This document shows, in pieces, positions 12,001 through 15,563 of a stretch of DNA of 64,000 bases. Under the pieces are notes generated by a model, which saw only the letters and a program-made list of their open reading frames with translations, searched no databases and was not told the origin of the DNA. Every line of letters begins with the position of its first letter. The stretch's first letter is position 1. This stretch comes from JANQIO01 sp965601975. Lineage in GTDB: Bacteria > Pseudomonadota > Gammaproteobacteria > Pseudomonadales > Halieaceae. Location of the stretch: the NCBI GenBank assembly GCA_965601975.1, contig OZ271856.1, positions 1,798,001 to 1,862,000 of the forward strand, given 5' to 3'. A program made the translations under genes and the position numbers.

Positions 12001-12156
12001 TCGAATATGACAAGAGATTTTATAAGGGATTTTTACCGTAAGGCTGCTGTGAGTCCGGATGGAATTTCGGACGAGTCAAAGTTTATTGTTCTGGGAATAC
12101 CGAGCAGTAAGAGCTTCTTCACTGACAGATCTGGCACGGTGCACTATTTCCGATGA
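1..12156 (+). CDS. Giant Ig-repeat/RHS polymorphic toxin (5' partial)
   Basis: The frame is open from base 1 (first codons V-G-M in mid-repeat), so the true start lies off the left edge; residues here count from the Met codon at base 7. About 17 Ig-like repeats of He_PIG type, each with a GM...W-T-P signature, fill residues 1-1370 and 1600-2430. Residues about 572-1262 (propeller-like, alpha/alpha-toroid-like and CARDB-like parts) and about 1395-1600 (thrombospondin C-terminus-like) interrupt two of them. Two further Ig-like units reach about 2580. The RHS/YD shell runs from about 2588 to the VDPSG motif at 3822-3826. The tail carries CDEYPF at 3968-3973, the NucA/NucB nuclease signature. By family knowledge such proteins are exported and deliver the tail as a toxin into competing cells. 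The stop overlaps the immunity gene by ATGA. No secretion signal or PAAR domain is visible because the N-terminus is missing. Confidence 0.9.
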   Translation, partial: VGMAVDAFGEISWTPSRDQIGSNAVAVTVEDGAGGSASQSFTVEVLDSNSPPVITSTPPTQALVGEVYNYPVEAQDVDNDPLTYRLLIAPLGMEIDGNGLITWTPELAQEGEQDVVVDVDDGRDGAVQQSFTITVIRPNTNPVITSTPVAEILIGETYTYDVVAEDAESDPLEYTLTTAPAGMAIDAAGQITWTPTEADEGTADVSVLVTDDRGGSASQSYSIAVTRPDTPPVITSFPVTLATVGTGYTYQVVATDAENDELSYSLLQSPAGMGISLLTGQIDWTPAADDLGPQDVVVRVEDDRGFFTDQPYTITVSNSPNTPPVITSPPVTAATVAIAYDYPVAATDAEDDVLAYSLVTAPVGMTISPILGDIFWVPSIDQEGSHRVTVEVADGRGGITRQWFDVLVVLGDNSPPSIVTSPITEVDAGEYYGYDLDATDADGDALDYVLTQSPSGMQIQPQTGLISWNPTVADAGAASVTVRVFDAYRAFDEQAFTITVVDVPPNRAPTITSVPPGSVQGAQSFDYQVTAVDPDEDILSFALRNGPAGAVINPATGDLNWAPSAQYVQAQDLPLNYCGDAVEPDPLLESVTLAVEKGAALIGDEAVTFTSQERSVTDEVQMPTLAALSRASQFVTIDEYEALTMFNLSSTSVQSDGVVKNSGITDDVTQTSRAAWALDQWPDSAQSFSQRFNVAEGMLERLVRTGDTSHWAYDGNGADAWINGGDDVAVTALLGDAVSQVVRDARELQITSVPSYGLDNPSDVGSLGVAGTMHPDGRRYMAVGFSDVTFVDLDTGERELIPLATRQIYDVAIDENGVLYGNTRNYIQVLEPDGTSRLVSNSSRHRYQGTMDYLDGFLYASDLGKNKAIYKIDPVTGARESIFGYPPGDFSNIRYVTADKKFVISRSGRNFQRIGESDPDGNVGEISNGAALAVGTVAALGPEDYVYSSGPFAIEGFTNPSGLYRLYPDGRQERVGEGPLTSDTIRLFERNTQVQAYTNGLLYELAVGERDTTTALEGMQAELPNIARFLLGSADENSAETIKIALRIWGLSKLGREVQDLSLRADIGTAINTMEAYLRARQNADGGWSRDIDGTVSDPTTSSWVGLALTESGLTMDDAALRSAVSYLLAQQASNGRWTGEYTDGDTSTTALAVTFLSSVLPQTAQVDVAPGNLSYDSTAGSVSFDLRNRSVWSDTQSFDVELRSNGELLESWIGITLTAGENRRLSSAALDASAIGADLEVVVDRGGWLNECDVSNNTARAPLFQVEVADPDAETDSQAFMLNVLATNTSPEITRSLEPDPVVAGNPISLQVSARDVDAGDQLTYTLTDGPVGLEVDGRTGEITWDPTIEQVGEYNVEVAITDLSGVQVLESFSLQILSGNNPPVITSDPVELVVRGPTVEGGAIDFTNWEQVVYAGGSVFQSSWNVDEVDPTLVRHVGNGNPTDFTGGLQFASGVITGKFQVQTSKDDDFIGFKFGWQGTNRFYILAWKKSPQGGNFGGIVVQAFDLDDTESPDVGRLNPINGRTLFNSNARWVPFIEYDYELQYFPGYFSITIRNGPTVIEQINVFDETFAGGEFRLYNASQSNVEYRITGVNASNGALYLYPVQATDPDGDTLTYSLVEAPAGMYIDAGTGEISWIVPEGFASAAVRIRVTDSFGNSTDQAFEVRVEVDAPTIITTPSVRTFAEELYVYDVAALDVTPDDVLTYSLLRGPAGMSINSASGLVSWTPGLTEVGSYLVEVSVEDLVGNSDFQEYELQVEIKPPNEPPVFTSRPRSSVEAGVEYFALYTPAATDPDGDAVFFSLGVAPLGMTMFDSENVQWLPGEDQVTDHDVSILATDSNTAVTEQPFLLTVIGPDGNRPPVIVSAPSTTITAGDTWFATLTAVDSDADGVSFALLEGPPALALESASGEISWATSASDVGVYTVTVRATDGRGGYGDLTLQLQVELAPTNNAPSVDSLPPLAVDLFGPYAYTAFGADIDGDDLTYTLDVAPEGMTVGSTSGLVYWQTDGADSGRHMVRLRVEDGNGGVALQTFPVTVIPPVVQEPPVITSEPLSFITLGELYRYQVIAQDPNGDALTYTLSSGPAGMTMTSDGLIEWLPQPEQFGTQPVTVEVSDGMLITTQSFTVRVSGSGVPKITSTPGFLARPGQSYVYPVIANEPDGLALSYSLDQGPAGMTISAVGVIEWLPGVADVGNQSVSVVATAEDGDVATQSYTLRVALNQPPEILSTPVLGVQAEADYRYQVTAQDPEGENLTYALLTAPIGMTIDAGGLVAWTPGTGDIGFHDVAVQVTDSEGAEVQQSYSLEVTAPPAPNRPPEVTGTPLGNAVTDFLYDFTPTVTDPDGDPINYTLVTAPAGMSVDAFGRVTWTPASAQLGANTVVLRADDSVLFTDIAWVVTVDNTVPPLSVSLLVTPQVVDANEPVTITVGTNGGLGEITTSLTVDGAPVALVNGQAQVSSTAFGRYPVVATAVDSAQTENAESYYSVRDPSDSTPPVVALSVPGDQAVVTAPVDVIGTVNDANLVEYVLSLREKGTGTEQVLATGGIEVTNAVVGKLDPSLLINGLYDVVLTAEDISGQVSIASNTIVIDGDLKVGNFSFTVEDLNVPVSGIPIRVTRTYDTRRKHEDLDFGYGWSVGYQDVRVQESRTPGRFWAVNPTEIQPGLTQQCVEPLGTPLVTVTLPDGDVERFEVAAQQIGGGSNCRIDTAVFDVELVFNAVGDNQSTLTAPPQTLRVIGGNLVEIDNQVPVDPNTYTMTTREGFVYELDQAFGIRTVTDPNGNTLTYTDDGIFHSDGKSIVFNRDGNGHIQSITDPNGNVMEYVLNSAGDLVTARDTVGAETTYTYNRDHGLVDIFDPLGRPLLKNIYDDDGRLIAQEDENGDRTAFTHNLTGRESIVTDRNGNITVFDYDERGNVTRQIDALGQVMTMTYDAQDNQTSETNPLGETRAATFDERNDQLTATDALGNTVSFTYNQRGQELTVQDARGNTYEQTYDSVGNLLTVEDPDGNLAGNNINAKGLVSLTQDVEGNTTTFTYDDEGNKLTETDAEGDVTTWTYDSNGNVLTEARTRTTPTGVVTDTTGYVYDALNRVVEMIDAEGNVSRMEFDLAGNQTATIDELNRRTEYTYDAYGRQTGVTYPDGTSEAMNYDPEGNLLTEVDRLGRSTSFEYDKLNRLIKTTYPDGAFMQTEYDPAGRVAAEIDERGNRTEYGYDAAGRRTSVTDSLGFTHRFEYDADGNLTAEVDANDHRTEYVYNSLDQRIQTVYDDATTLQDGFDALERRISQTDQGNITTNYAYDGLGRLTTVTDALNQVTAFGYDEVGNKLTQTDAENRTTTWGYDSLGRVISRTLPLGQVETMAYDEVGNMVSHTDFNGDTTTSTYDINNRLVEMQFADGSSEAFTYDVVGNRLSATQVAADATTRVTTYSYDNRDRLSTETKPDGTILSYSYDAAGNRTSVTLTPLVGTPIVTTYGYDVLNRPATVTDHNGGITSYGYDAVGNRASVSYPNGTSTTYTYDSLNRLTRMAHFDPTGALLKEFLYTLHPTGRRTQIDEATGRSTQYAYDDLYRLTTETITDGVNGNYSAAYTYDQVGNRTQSVIDGVTTAYTYDANDRLTQQGGVTYAYDAQGNTLTETEDSVVTKAYSYNSQQEVVQAIIDDGTTKTTTTFSYGPDGIRVGKATDGAATVYTVDYNRDYAQVLLEEMGGESVTYTYGDDLISQERSVTAASSFFMYDGLGSTRVLTDAAGAISDEYDYEAFGELLNSTGSTENNYLYTGEQYDYSLNQYYLRARYYDQGVGRFTQMDTWMGRDHHPTTLHKYVYAGGDPVIMVDPSGNSYTMGELSAGQTSSAVLQTARVASVNYPRIAANDALWASAAASTSSTVYTAAVGMLSSLALTASSQRRDNFIGIPLIVFGQEMQGHARHILDAQSGWGSNFKPTPYALNRTPPWPRGWYNVDAVSECNSAARARHSSSVACDEYPFATSRQGGPVNYVMWNVSLRLLSLSESNMTRDFIRDFYRKAAVSPDGISDESKFIVLGIPSSKSFFTDRSGTVHYFR
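11485..12153 (+). other. C-terminal toxin region, NucA/NucB-like DNase
   Basis: This is the variable tail after the conserved core-ending VDPSG motif. It has a short linker, a hydrophobic stretch (residues about 3875-3890 of the parent protein), then a domain with G-H-A-R-H, a CDEYPF-A motif and a following Q-G-G. The CDEYPFA...QGG pattern is the hallmark of the NucA/NucB extracellular deoxyribonucleases. Base composition becomes visibly more AT-rich here than in the YD repeats, as is usual for swapped toxin tips. Assignment to the family rests on this motif alone; activity is inferred. Confidence 0.65.
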
Positions 12157-12683
12157 GTCTAGAATCGACGATAAGAAAGTTTCTTGAGCTTGAGGGTGGC
12201 CATAGTCCTGGAGACCAGATTCCTCGATTAGATAGCATAGATGTGACATCGCTAGCTACCGCATGCGATCTTCAGAAAGTGCCTGAAGAACTCGTTGAGT
12301 TGTTGCTATATGAGAAATCGTTTCTGGCTGGACTTCTTTTTGGAGATGACTTCTGGTTTGCCAACTGCCCAGAAGAGATTATTTCAAGATATGCTGCGTG
12401 GAAAAAAAGCAGTGCTGCAATCGCGATTTTCTCGCGCTCAAATCCTGCAGGCAAGGTTATCGATTATTGGCCAAGCGGATGGCTTCCCTTGTTCAATTGG
12501 AATGCAGATGTACACGCCGTGTATGATGCTAACCCCACTGGTGGTGCCATATTTGGCTTCGACATACTTGACGGCAGAGTTGTGCAGTGGTCTGAGACCC
12601 TGGAAGATTTCCTGCTTCTAGCTTATGAATTGAGAAAGAAAGGGGGGAGGGTTAGCACGGACGAGCTTCTAGGGATTGGTTAG
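12153..12683 (+). CDS. SUKH-like immunity protein
   Basis: A 176-residue cytoplasmic protein without signal peptide, overlapping the toxin stop codon by four bases (ATGA), so it is probably translationally coupled. The C-terminal half (residues about 105-165) reads as the SMI1/KNR4 (SUKH) pattern: WLPLF, a VYDANPTGGAIFGFD strand pair, then a VQWSETLEDFLLLAYEL helix. SUKH proteins are a very common immunity family for polymorphic toxins and especially for nucleases. The role of neutralising the adjacent NucA/NucB-like tip is inferred from position. Composition is AT-rich like the toxin tip and unlike the RHS core. Confidence 0.7.
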   Translation: MSLESTIRKFLELEGGHSPGDQIPRLDSIDVTSLATACDLQKVPEELVELLLYEKSFLAGLLFGDDFWFANCPEEIISRYAAWKKSSAAIAIFSRSNPAGKVIDYWPSGWLPLFNWNADVHAVYDANPTGGAIFGFDILDGRVVQWSETLEDFLLLAYELRKKGGRVSTDELLGIG

Positions 12684-12775
12684 CGATCATAATTGGGGTC
12701 AGAGTGGACTTCCCAAGTTATTGCAGTTATTGGGGTCAGAGTAAGGTTTTCACTGTGGCGGAATCGGGGTCAGGG

Positions 12776-12885
12776 GAATTCCGGGGACAGTTTACTTAAT
12801 TCGTGATTGCGCCTAGCCTGAGTGTGTCACGGATGACATAGAGGAACCTGATCATGGCAAGGATGCCGAGACTGGTGGTTCCGGG
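12776..12885 (+). pseudogene. Truncated left end of RAYT1 element, copy 1
   Basis: These 110 bases repeat the upstream region of the intact RAYT1 gene (starting GAATTCCGGGGACAG) and its first ten or eleven codons, M-A-R-M-P-R-L-V-V-P-G, with the ATG at 12854. Identity ends abruptly after CCGGG, where unrelated repeat sequence (GAATTCCGGGATCAAGG) begins. It cannot encode a transposase. Confidence 0.9.
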
Positions 12886-12970
12886 AATTCCGGGATCAAG
12901 GGGTCAGACTCCTTGAAAGAGCAGGATGGATCAAGGGATCAAGGGGTCAGACTCCTTGAAAGAGCAGGGA

Positions 12971-13054
12971 ATTGGGGTCAGAGTAAGATTTTTAATGAGG
13001 GGCGGCCAATGGTCGCCCTTTTCATTTTGGTGGAAATGTTACTCTGACCCCAAT
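12971..13054. repeat. 84-base family A element with terminal inverted repeats
   Basis: Starts ATTGGGGTCAGAGTAA and ends with its exact reverse complement TTACTCTGACCCCAAT. The interior holds a smaller hairpin, GGGCGGCC-AAT-GGTCGCCC, perfect if one G-U pair is allowed. It has no coding capacity. A near-identical full copy lies at 15258-15341 and a right-truncated one at 13216-13290. It resembles a miniature element or a paired REP (BIME). Confidence 0.85.
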
Positions 13055-13092
13055 AGATCAAGGGGTCAGACTCCTTGAAAGAGCATGATTCG

Positions 13093-13175
13093 AGAATTCC
13101 GGGGACAGTTTACCTAATTCTAATTCCGGGGACAGTTTACGAATTCCGCGAATTCCGGGGACAGTTTACTTAATT
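13093..13175. repeat. Three clustered family C repeats
   Basis: Three head-to-tail copies of GGGGACAGTTTAC with varied tails (one has the full ACTTAATT end at 13157-13175). Each is preceded by AATTCC. They match the sequence that bounds the RAYT1 element. Confidence 0.8.
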
Positions 13176-13215
13176 AATGATCAAGGGGTCAGACTCCTTG
13201 AAAGAGCATGATTTA

Positions 13216-13290
13216 ATTGGGGTCAGAGTAAGATTTTTGATGAGGGGCGGCCAATGGTCGCCCCTTTCATTTTGGTGGAAATGTTACTCT
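13216..13290. repeat. Right-truncated 84-base family A element
   Basis: Same element as 12971-13054, but it stops after TTACTCT and lacks the last nine bases (GACCCCAAT). The sequence jumps directly into the second truncated RAYT1 left end, so the RAYT1 end arrived after this A element. Confidence 0.85.
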
Positions 13291-13292
13291 GG

Positions 13293-13473
13293 GAATTCCG
13301 GGGACAGTTTACTTAATTCGTGATTGCGCCTAGCCTGAGTGTGTCACGGATGACATAGAGGAACCTGATCATGGCAAGGATGCCGAGACTGGTGGTTCCG
13401 GGTTACCCCCACCACGTTACCCAGCGCGGCAATCGGCGGATGAAGACTTTCTTCTGCGATGACGATTACCGTG
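13293..13473 (+). pseudogene. Truncated left end of RAYT1 element, copy 2
   Basis: These 181 bases match the RAYT1 left end and its first 34 codons (ATG at 13371), ending after GATTACCGTG, where a family B repeat begins. No frameshift is seen up to the break. With 12776-12885 and 15497-15552 it forms a series of left ends of different lengths. Confidence 0.9.
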
Positions 13474-13513
13474 GATCAAGGGGTCAGACTCCTTGAAAGA
13501 GCGAATTCCTGGG

Positions 13514-14270
13514 GAATTCCGGGGACAGTTTACTTAATTCGTGATTGCGCCTAGCCTGAGTGTGTCACGGATGACATAGAGGAACCTGATCATGGCAAGG
13601 ATGCCGAGACTGGTGGTTCCGGGTTACCCCCACCACGTTACCCAGCGCGGCAATCGGCGGATGAAGACTTTCTTCTGCGATGACGATTACCGTGCCTATC
13701 TGGACCTGTTGGCACAGGCAAAAACTTCGGCGCAGGTCTCTGTGTGGGCCTACTGCCTGATGCCCAATCACGTCCACCTGGTGGTAGTGCCGGAAGCAAC
13801 GGATAGCCTGGCGCAGTTGTTTCGGTTTGTTCATCGCCGCTACTCCCGTCGTATCAACTTTCGCGAGAACTGGAAGGGCCACTTGTGGCAGGAGCGTTTC
13901 CATTCGTTCGTGATGGATGAGCGCTACCTGATGGCGACTGCGCGCTATACGGAACTGAACCCCGTGCGGGCCCGCCTGTGCGCTTGTCCGGAAGACTGGC
14001 CCTGGTCCAGTACCCGAGCGCACCTGGTCGGCTGGGACGACGCTGTGGTGGAGGTTCAGCCGATGTTAGAGCGGGTCAGTGACTGGCGACGCTACTTGTC
14101 TGAAGGCGCCAATGATGGTGAGCTGGCGGGCATCAGACGATGCTCCACGACCGGCCGGCCGGCGGGTGACAAAAGCTTCATTGAAGGCCTTGAAACACTG
14201 ACGGGCAGGGAACTAAGAAAGCGCAAGCCGGGCCCGAAGCCGGGAATTAAGTAAACTGTCCCCCGAATTC
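13514..14270 (+). mobile_element. RAYT1 element bounded by family C inverted repeats
   Basis: The unit starts GAATTCC and carries GGGGACAGTTTACTTAATT at 13521-13539. The exact reverse complement, AATTAAGTAAACTGTCCCC, lies at 14245-14263 and is followed by GAATTC. The right repeat overlaps the last codons and the stop of the transposase gene. These 19-base inverted repeats are the natural candidates for the REP cognate to this transposase. Confidence 0.85.
13592..14254 (+). CDS. REP-associated tyrosine transposase (RAYT1)
   Basis: A 220-residue Y1/HUH single-strand transposase of the TnpA_REP (RAYT) group, related to IS200/IS605 TnpA. Visible motifs are the N-terminal VPGYPHHVTQRGN, the HUH metal motif H60-V-H62 in MPNHVHLVV, and the catalytic tyrosine Y119 in ARYTELNPVRA. 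RAYTs bind and cut folded REP sequences in single-stranded DNA. The start ATG has AGAGGA about nine bases upstream. The last residues (PGIK) and the TAA come from the family C right repeat. The gene looks intact, with all motifs present, and seems to be the source of the truncated left ends nearby. Confidence 0.93.
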   Translation: MARMPRLVVPGYPHHVTQRGNRRMKTFFCDDDYRAYLDLLAQAKTSAQVSVWAYCLMPNHVHLVVVPEATDSLAQLFRFVHRRYSRRINFRENWKGHLWQERFHSFVMDERYLMATARYTELNPVRARLCACPEDWPWSSTRAHLVGWDDAVVEVQPMLERVSDWRRYLSEGANDGELAGIRRCSTTGRPAGDKSFIEGLETLTGRELRKRKPGPKPGIK

Positions 14271-14412
14271 AAGAAAGCGCAAGCCGGGCCCGAAGCCGGG
14301 AATTAAGTAAACTGTCCCCCGAATTCAAGAAAGCGCAAGCCGGGCCCGAAGCCGGGAATTAAGTAAACTGTCCCCCGAATTCCGGGAATTAAGTAAACTG
14401 TCCCCCGAATTC
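14215..14412 (+). repeat. 56-base tandem repeat of the RAYT1 right end
   Basis: Three full head-to-tail copies of a 56-base unit (14215-14270, 14271-14326, 14327-14382) and a fourth partial copy (14383-14412). Each unit begins AAGAAAGCGCAAGCC, encodes the last thirteen codons of RAYT1, includes the family C repeat and ends GAATTC. Only the first unit belongs to the open reading frame. Confidence 0.92.
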
Positions 14413-14413
14413 C

Positions 14414-14494
14414 CAGATCGTCGTGCCGCCTAGTGGATTCCCGACGTTCAATCGTCTTCTTGATTCTGGTGAGATACAACCGGGTCCACCTTGA
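14414..14494 (+). pseudogene. Possible 3' remnant of a toxin-tip gene
   Basis: Directly after the last RAYT1 right-end copy there is an open frame of 26 codons (beginning Q-I-V-V-P-P-S-G-F-P) ending in TGA at 14492-14494. It sits 18 bases before the next small gene. A headless coding tail followed closely by a small cytoplasmic protein gene is the layout of an orphan RHS C-terminal/immunity module. The rest of the tip would have been lost at the repeat junction. Inferred from context only. Confidence 0.35.
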
Positions 14495-14512
14495 GACTTA
14501 TGAGGTTAGTAG

Positions 14513-14983
14513 ATGAGCAAGAACGAGAAACATGGACTCAATGACATACGTGTTGCGCCGCTGTCAGAACATGTACGGCGCAACCCTACCATGTACTGGG
14601 GGAAGGAGGATCCCAACGAGAGTGACGCCGTTGAAGCGATGGTTGAGCAATTGGAGACACTAAACTCTAAGGATCTATTCTCTGTTACTCTGACTGGGTG
14701 GAATGTTGTCGGTTCATCCTCCGATTGGGTGCAGTCCGGATTAAGCTCCGCGCCCAGCATTCGCGAACTTTTTACGAAGAGTTGGGGTTTTCCTGAAGGC
14801 GGCATTAACTCACTCCGAAGTGAGTTCTTCGTGTTCTTGCTGGCCAGTGACGTGGCGCTCTGGCGAAATGGTGAGCTAATTTTGATTAAGGGTGACTGCG
14901 CTAACTTGGATGAGGATATGCTGAGAGAACAGTTCCCAGACAAAGTATTGATAGCATTTCGTGGAAATGATCTAGAGAAATGA
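14513..14983 (+). CDS. Hypothetical protein, possible orphan immunity
   Basis: A 156-residue protein without signal peptide or membrane segment, AT-rich compared with the chromosome core. Residues about 16-30 read LSEHVRRNPTMYWG, which resembles the VRKRPGMYIG motif at the start of GyrB/ParE-type ATPase domains, but no other GHKL motif follows. The C-terminal half (WRNGELILIKGD, then PDKVLIAFRG) looks like a small alpha/beta domain. Position after a toxin-like tail fragment suggests an immunity gene. The family was not recognised. Confidence 0.55.
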   Translation: MSKNEKHGLNDIRVAPLSEHVRRNPTMYWGKEDPNESDAVEAMVEQLETLNSKDLFSVTLTGWNVVGSSSDWVQSGLSSAPSIRELFTKSWGFPEGGINSLRSEFFVFLLASDVALWRNGELILIKGDCANLDEDMLREQFPDKVLIAFRGNDLEK

Positions 14984-15020
14984 AAAAGCGTATTTGGAGT
15001 TCCGGTGACAGTTCACTCAA

Positions 15021-15108
15021 TTGCCTATCGAGATGCCCGCCTCAGAGTTTGACGACGTTGCCGACGATCGCCAGACCGACGAGGAGATCCTCGACGCGAT
15101 CAAGGAAT
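15021..15108 (+). pseudogene. Short coding remnant between repeats
   Basis: An open stretch beginning TTG-CCT encodes an acidic peptide containing MPASEFDDVADDRQ and DEEILDAIKESG. It has codon use typical of real protein but is cut on both sides, by a decayed family C repeat on the left and a decayed family A repeat on the right. It is probably part of a former small gene, possibly antitoxin- or immunity-like. The function is unknown. Confidence 0.3.
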
Positions 15109-15257
15109 CGGGGTCAGAGCGTAATTGCGGATCAAGGGGTCAGACTCCTTGGATCAAGAGGATCAAGAGGATCAAGGGGTCAGACTCCTGGGGCCAAGGG
15201 GTCAGACTCCTTGAAAGAGCATGATTCGCCAACTACCGGGATCAAGGGGTCACGGTT

Positions 15258-15341
15258 ATTGGGGTCAGAGTAAGATTTTTGATGAGGGGCGGCCAATGGT
15301 CGCCCTTTTCATTTTGGTGGAAATGTTACTCTTGCCCCAAT
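15258..15341. repeat. 84-base family A element, third copy
   Basis: Matches 12971-13054 over its whole length, with small changes (GCCC instead of GACCCC in the right arm). The inner GGGCGGCC/GGTCGCCC hairpin is kept. It is flanked by a truncated B repeat on the left and AT-rich sequence on the right. Confidence 0.85.
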
Positions 15342-15375
15342 AAGCACAAAGTATTGAGAAATTTTGAGCGAAGTA

Positions 15376-15459
15376 ATGGAAGAAGTTTTCGGCGAGCTAG
15401 ATAGCTCCCTTATCGACATCCTTGCGAGTCTGACAATCCAGGGCAAGATTAGGTGGTGG
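15376..15459 (+). pseudogene. Short coding remnant cut by a B repeat
   Basis: ATG at 15376 opens a frame of 28 codons starting M-E-E-V-F-G-E-L-D-S-S-L-I-D that runs into a family B repeat at 15459. Purine-rich sequence precedes the ATG. It looks like the N-terminus of a small lost gene of the same AT-rich class as the immunity genes around it. The function is unknown. Confidence 0.3.
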
Positions 15460-15483
15460 ATCAAGGGGTCAGACCCCTTGAAA
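15459..15483. repeat. Perfectly palindromic family B copy
   Basis: Here the usual B sequence carries one substitution, so both arms (TCAAGGGGTC and GACCCCTTGA) pair perfectly around a single central A. Other copies have a G-T pair at this point. The change supports the hairpin being the conserved feature. Confidence 0.75.
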
Positions 15484-15496
15484 CACGATCAATGCG

Positions 15497-15552
15497 GAAT
15501 TCCGGGGACAGTTTGCTTAATTCGTGATTGCGCCTAGCCTGAGTGTGTCACG
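15497..15552 (+). pseudogene. Truncated left end of RAYT1 element, copy 3
   Basis: These 56 bases match the RAYT1 left end from GAATTCC to GTGTGTCACG with one substitution in the C repeat (TTTGCTTAATT). The copy ends before the transposase start codon and abuts the left end of the RAYT2 element. Confidence 0.85.
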
Positions 15553-15563
15553 CGGAATTCCGA

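Larger units (their letters stand above)
12684..13513. repeat. Mosaic of family A, B and C repeats
   Basis: A stretch of about 830 bases without an intact gene. It is almost wholly built of three short repeat families plus two truncated left ends of the RAYT1 element. In order: decayed A copies near 12692 and 12729; RAYT1 left end 12776-12885; B copies 12894-12923 and 12937-12966; an 84-base A element 12971-13054; B 13056-13085; three C copies 13093-13175; B 13179-13208; a broken A element 13216-13290; a second RAYT1 left end 13293-13473; B 13474-13502. Junctions are abrupt and many fall at GAATTCC or GATCAAGG, as if copies inserted into one another. Confidence 0.85.
14984..15563. repeat. Second repeat mosaic with gene fragments
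   Basis: No intact gene is seen in these 580 bases. They hold a decayed C copy (14997-15021), a short coding remnant (15021-15108), a decayed A copy (about 15106-15126), clustered B copies between 15130 and 15252 including a GGATCAAGA-type short tandem repeat, the 84-base A element (15258-15341), another coding remnant (15376-15459), a perfectly palindromic B copy (15459-15483) and a third truncated RAYT1 left end (15497-15552). Confidence 0.8.

Noticed and set aside
14980..15273. Open frame of 97 codons through the second repeat mosaic
   Set aside because: Most of it is translated family A and B repeat (SRGQTP-like text) and a shadow of a different coding remnant.
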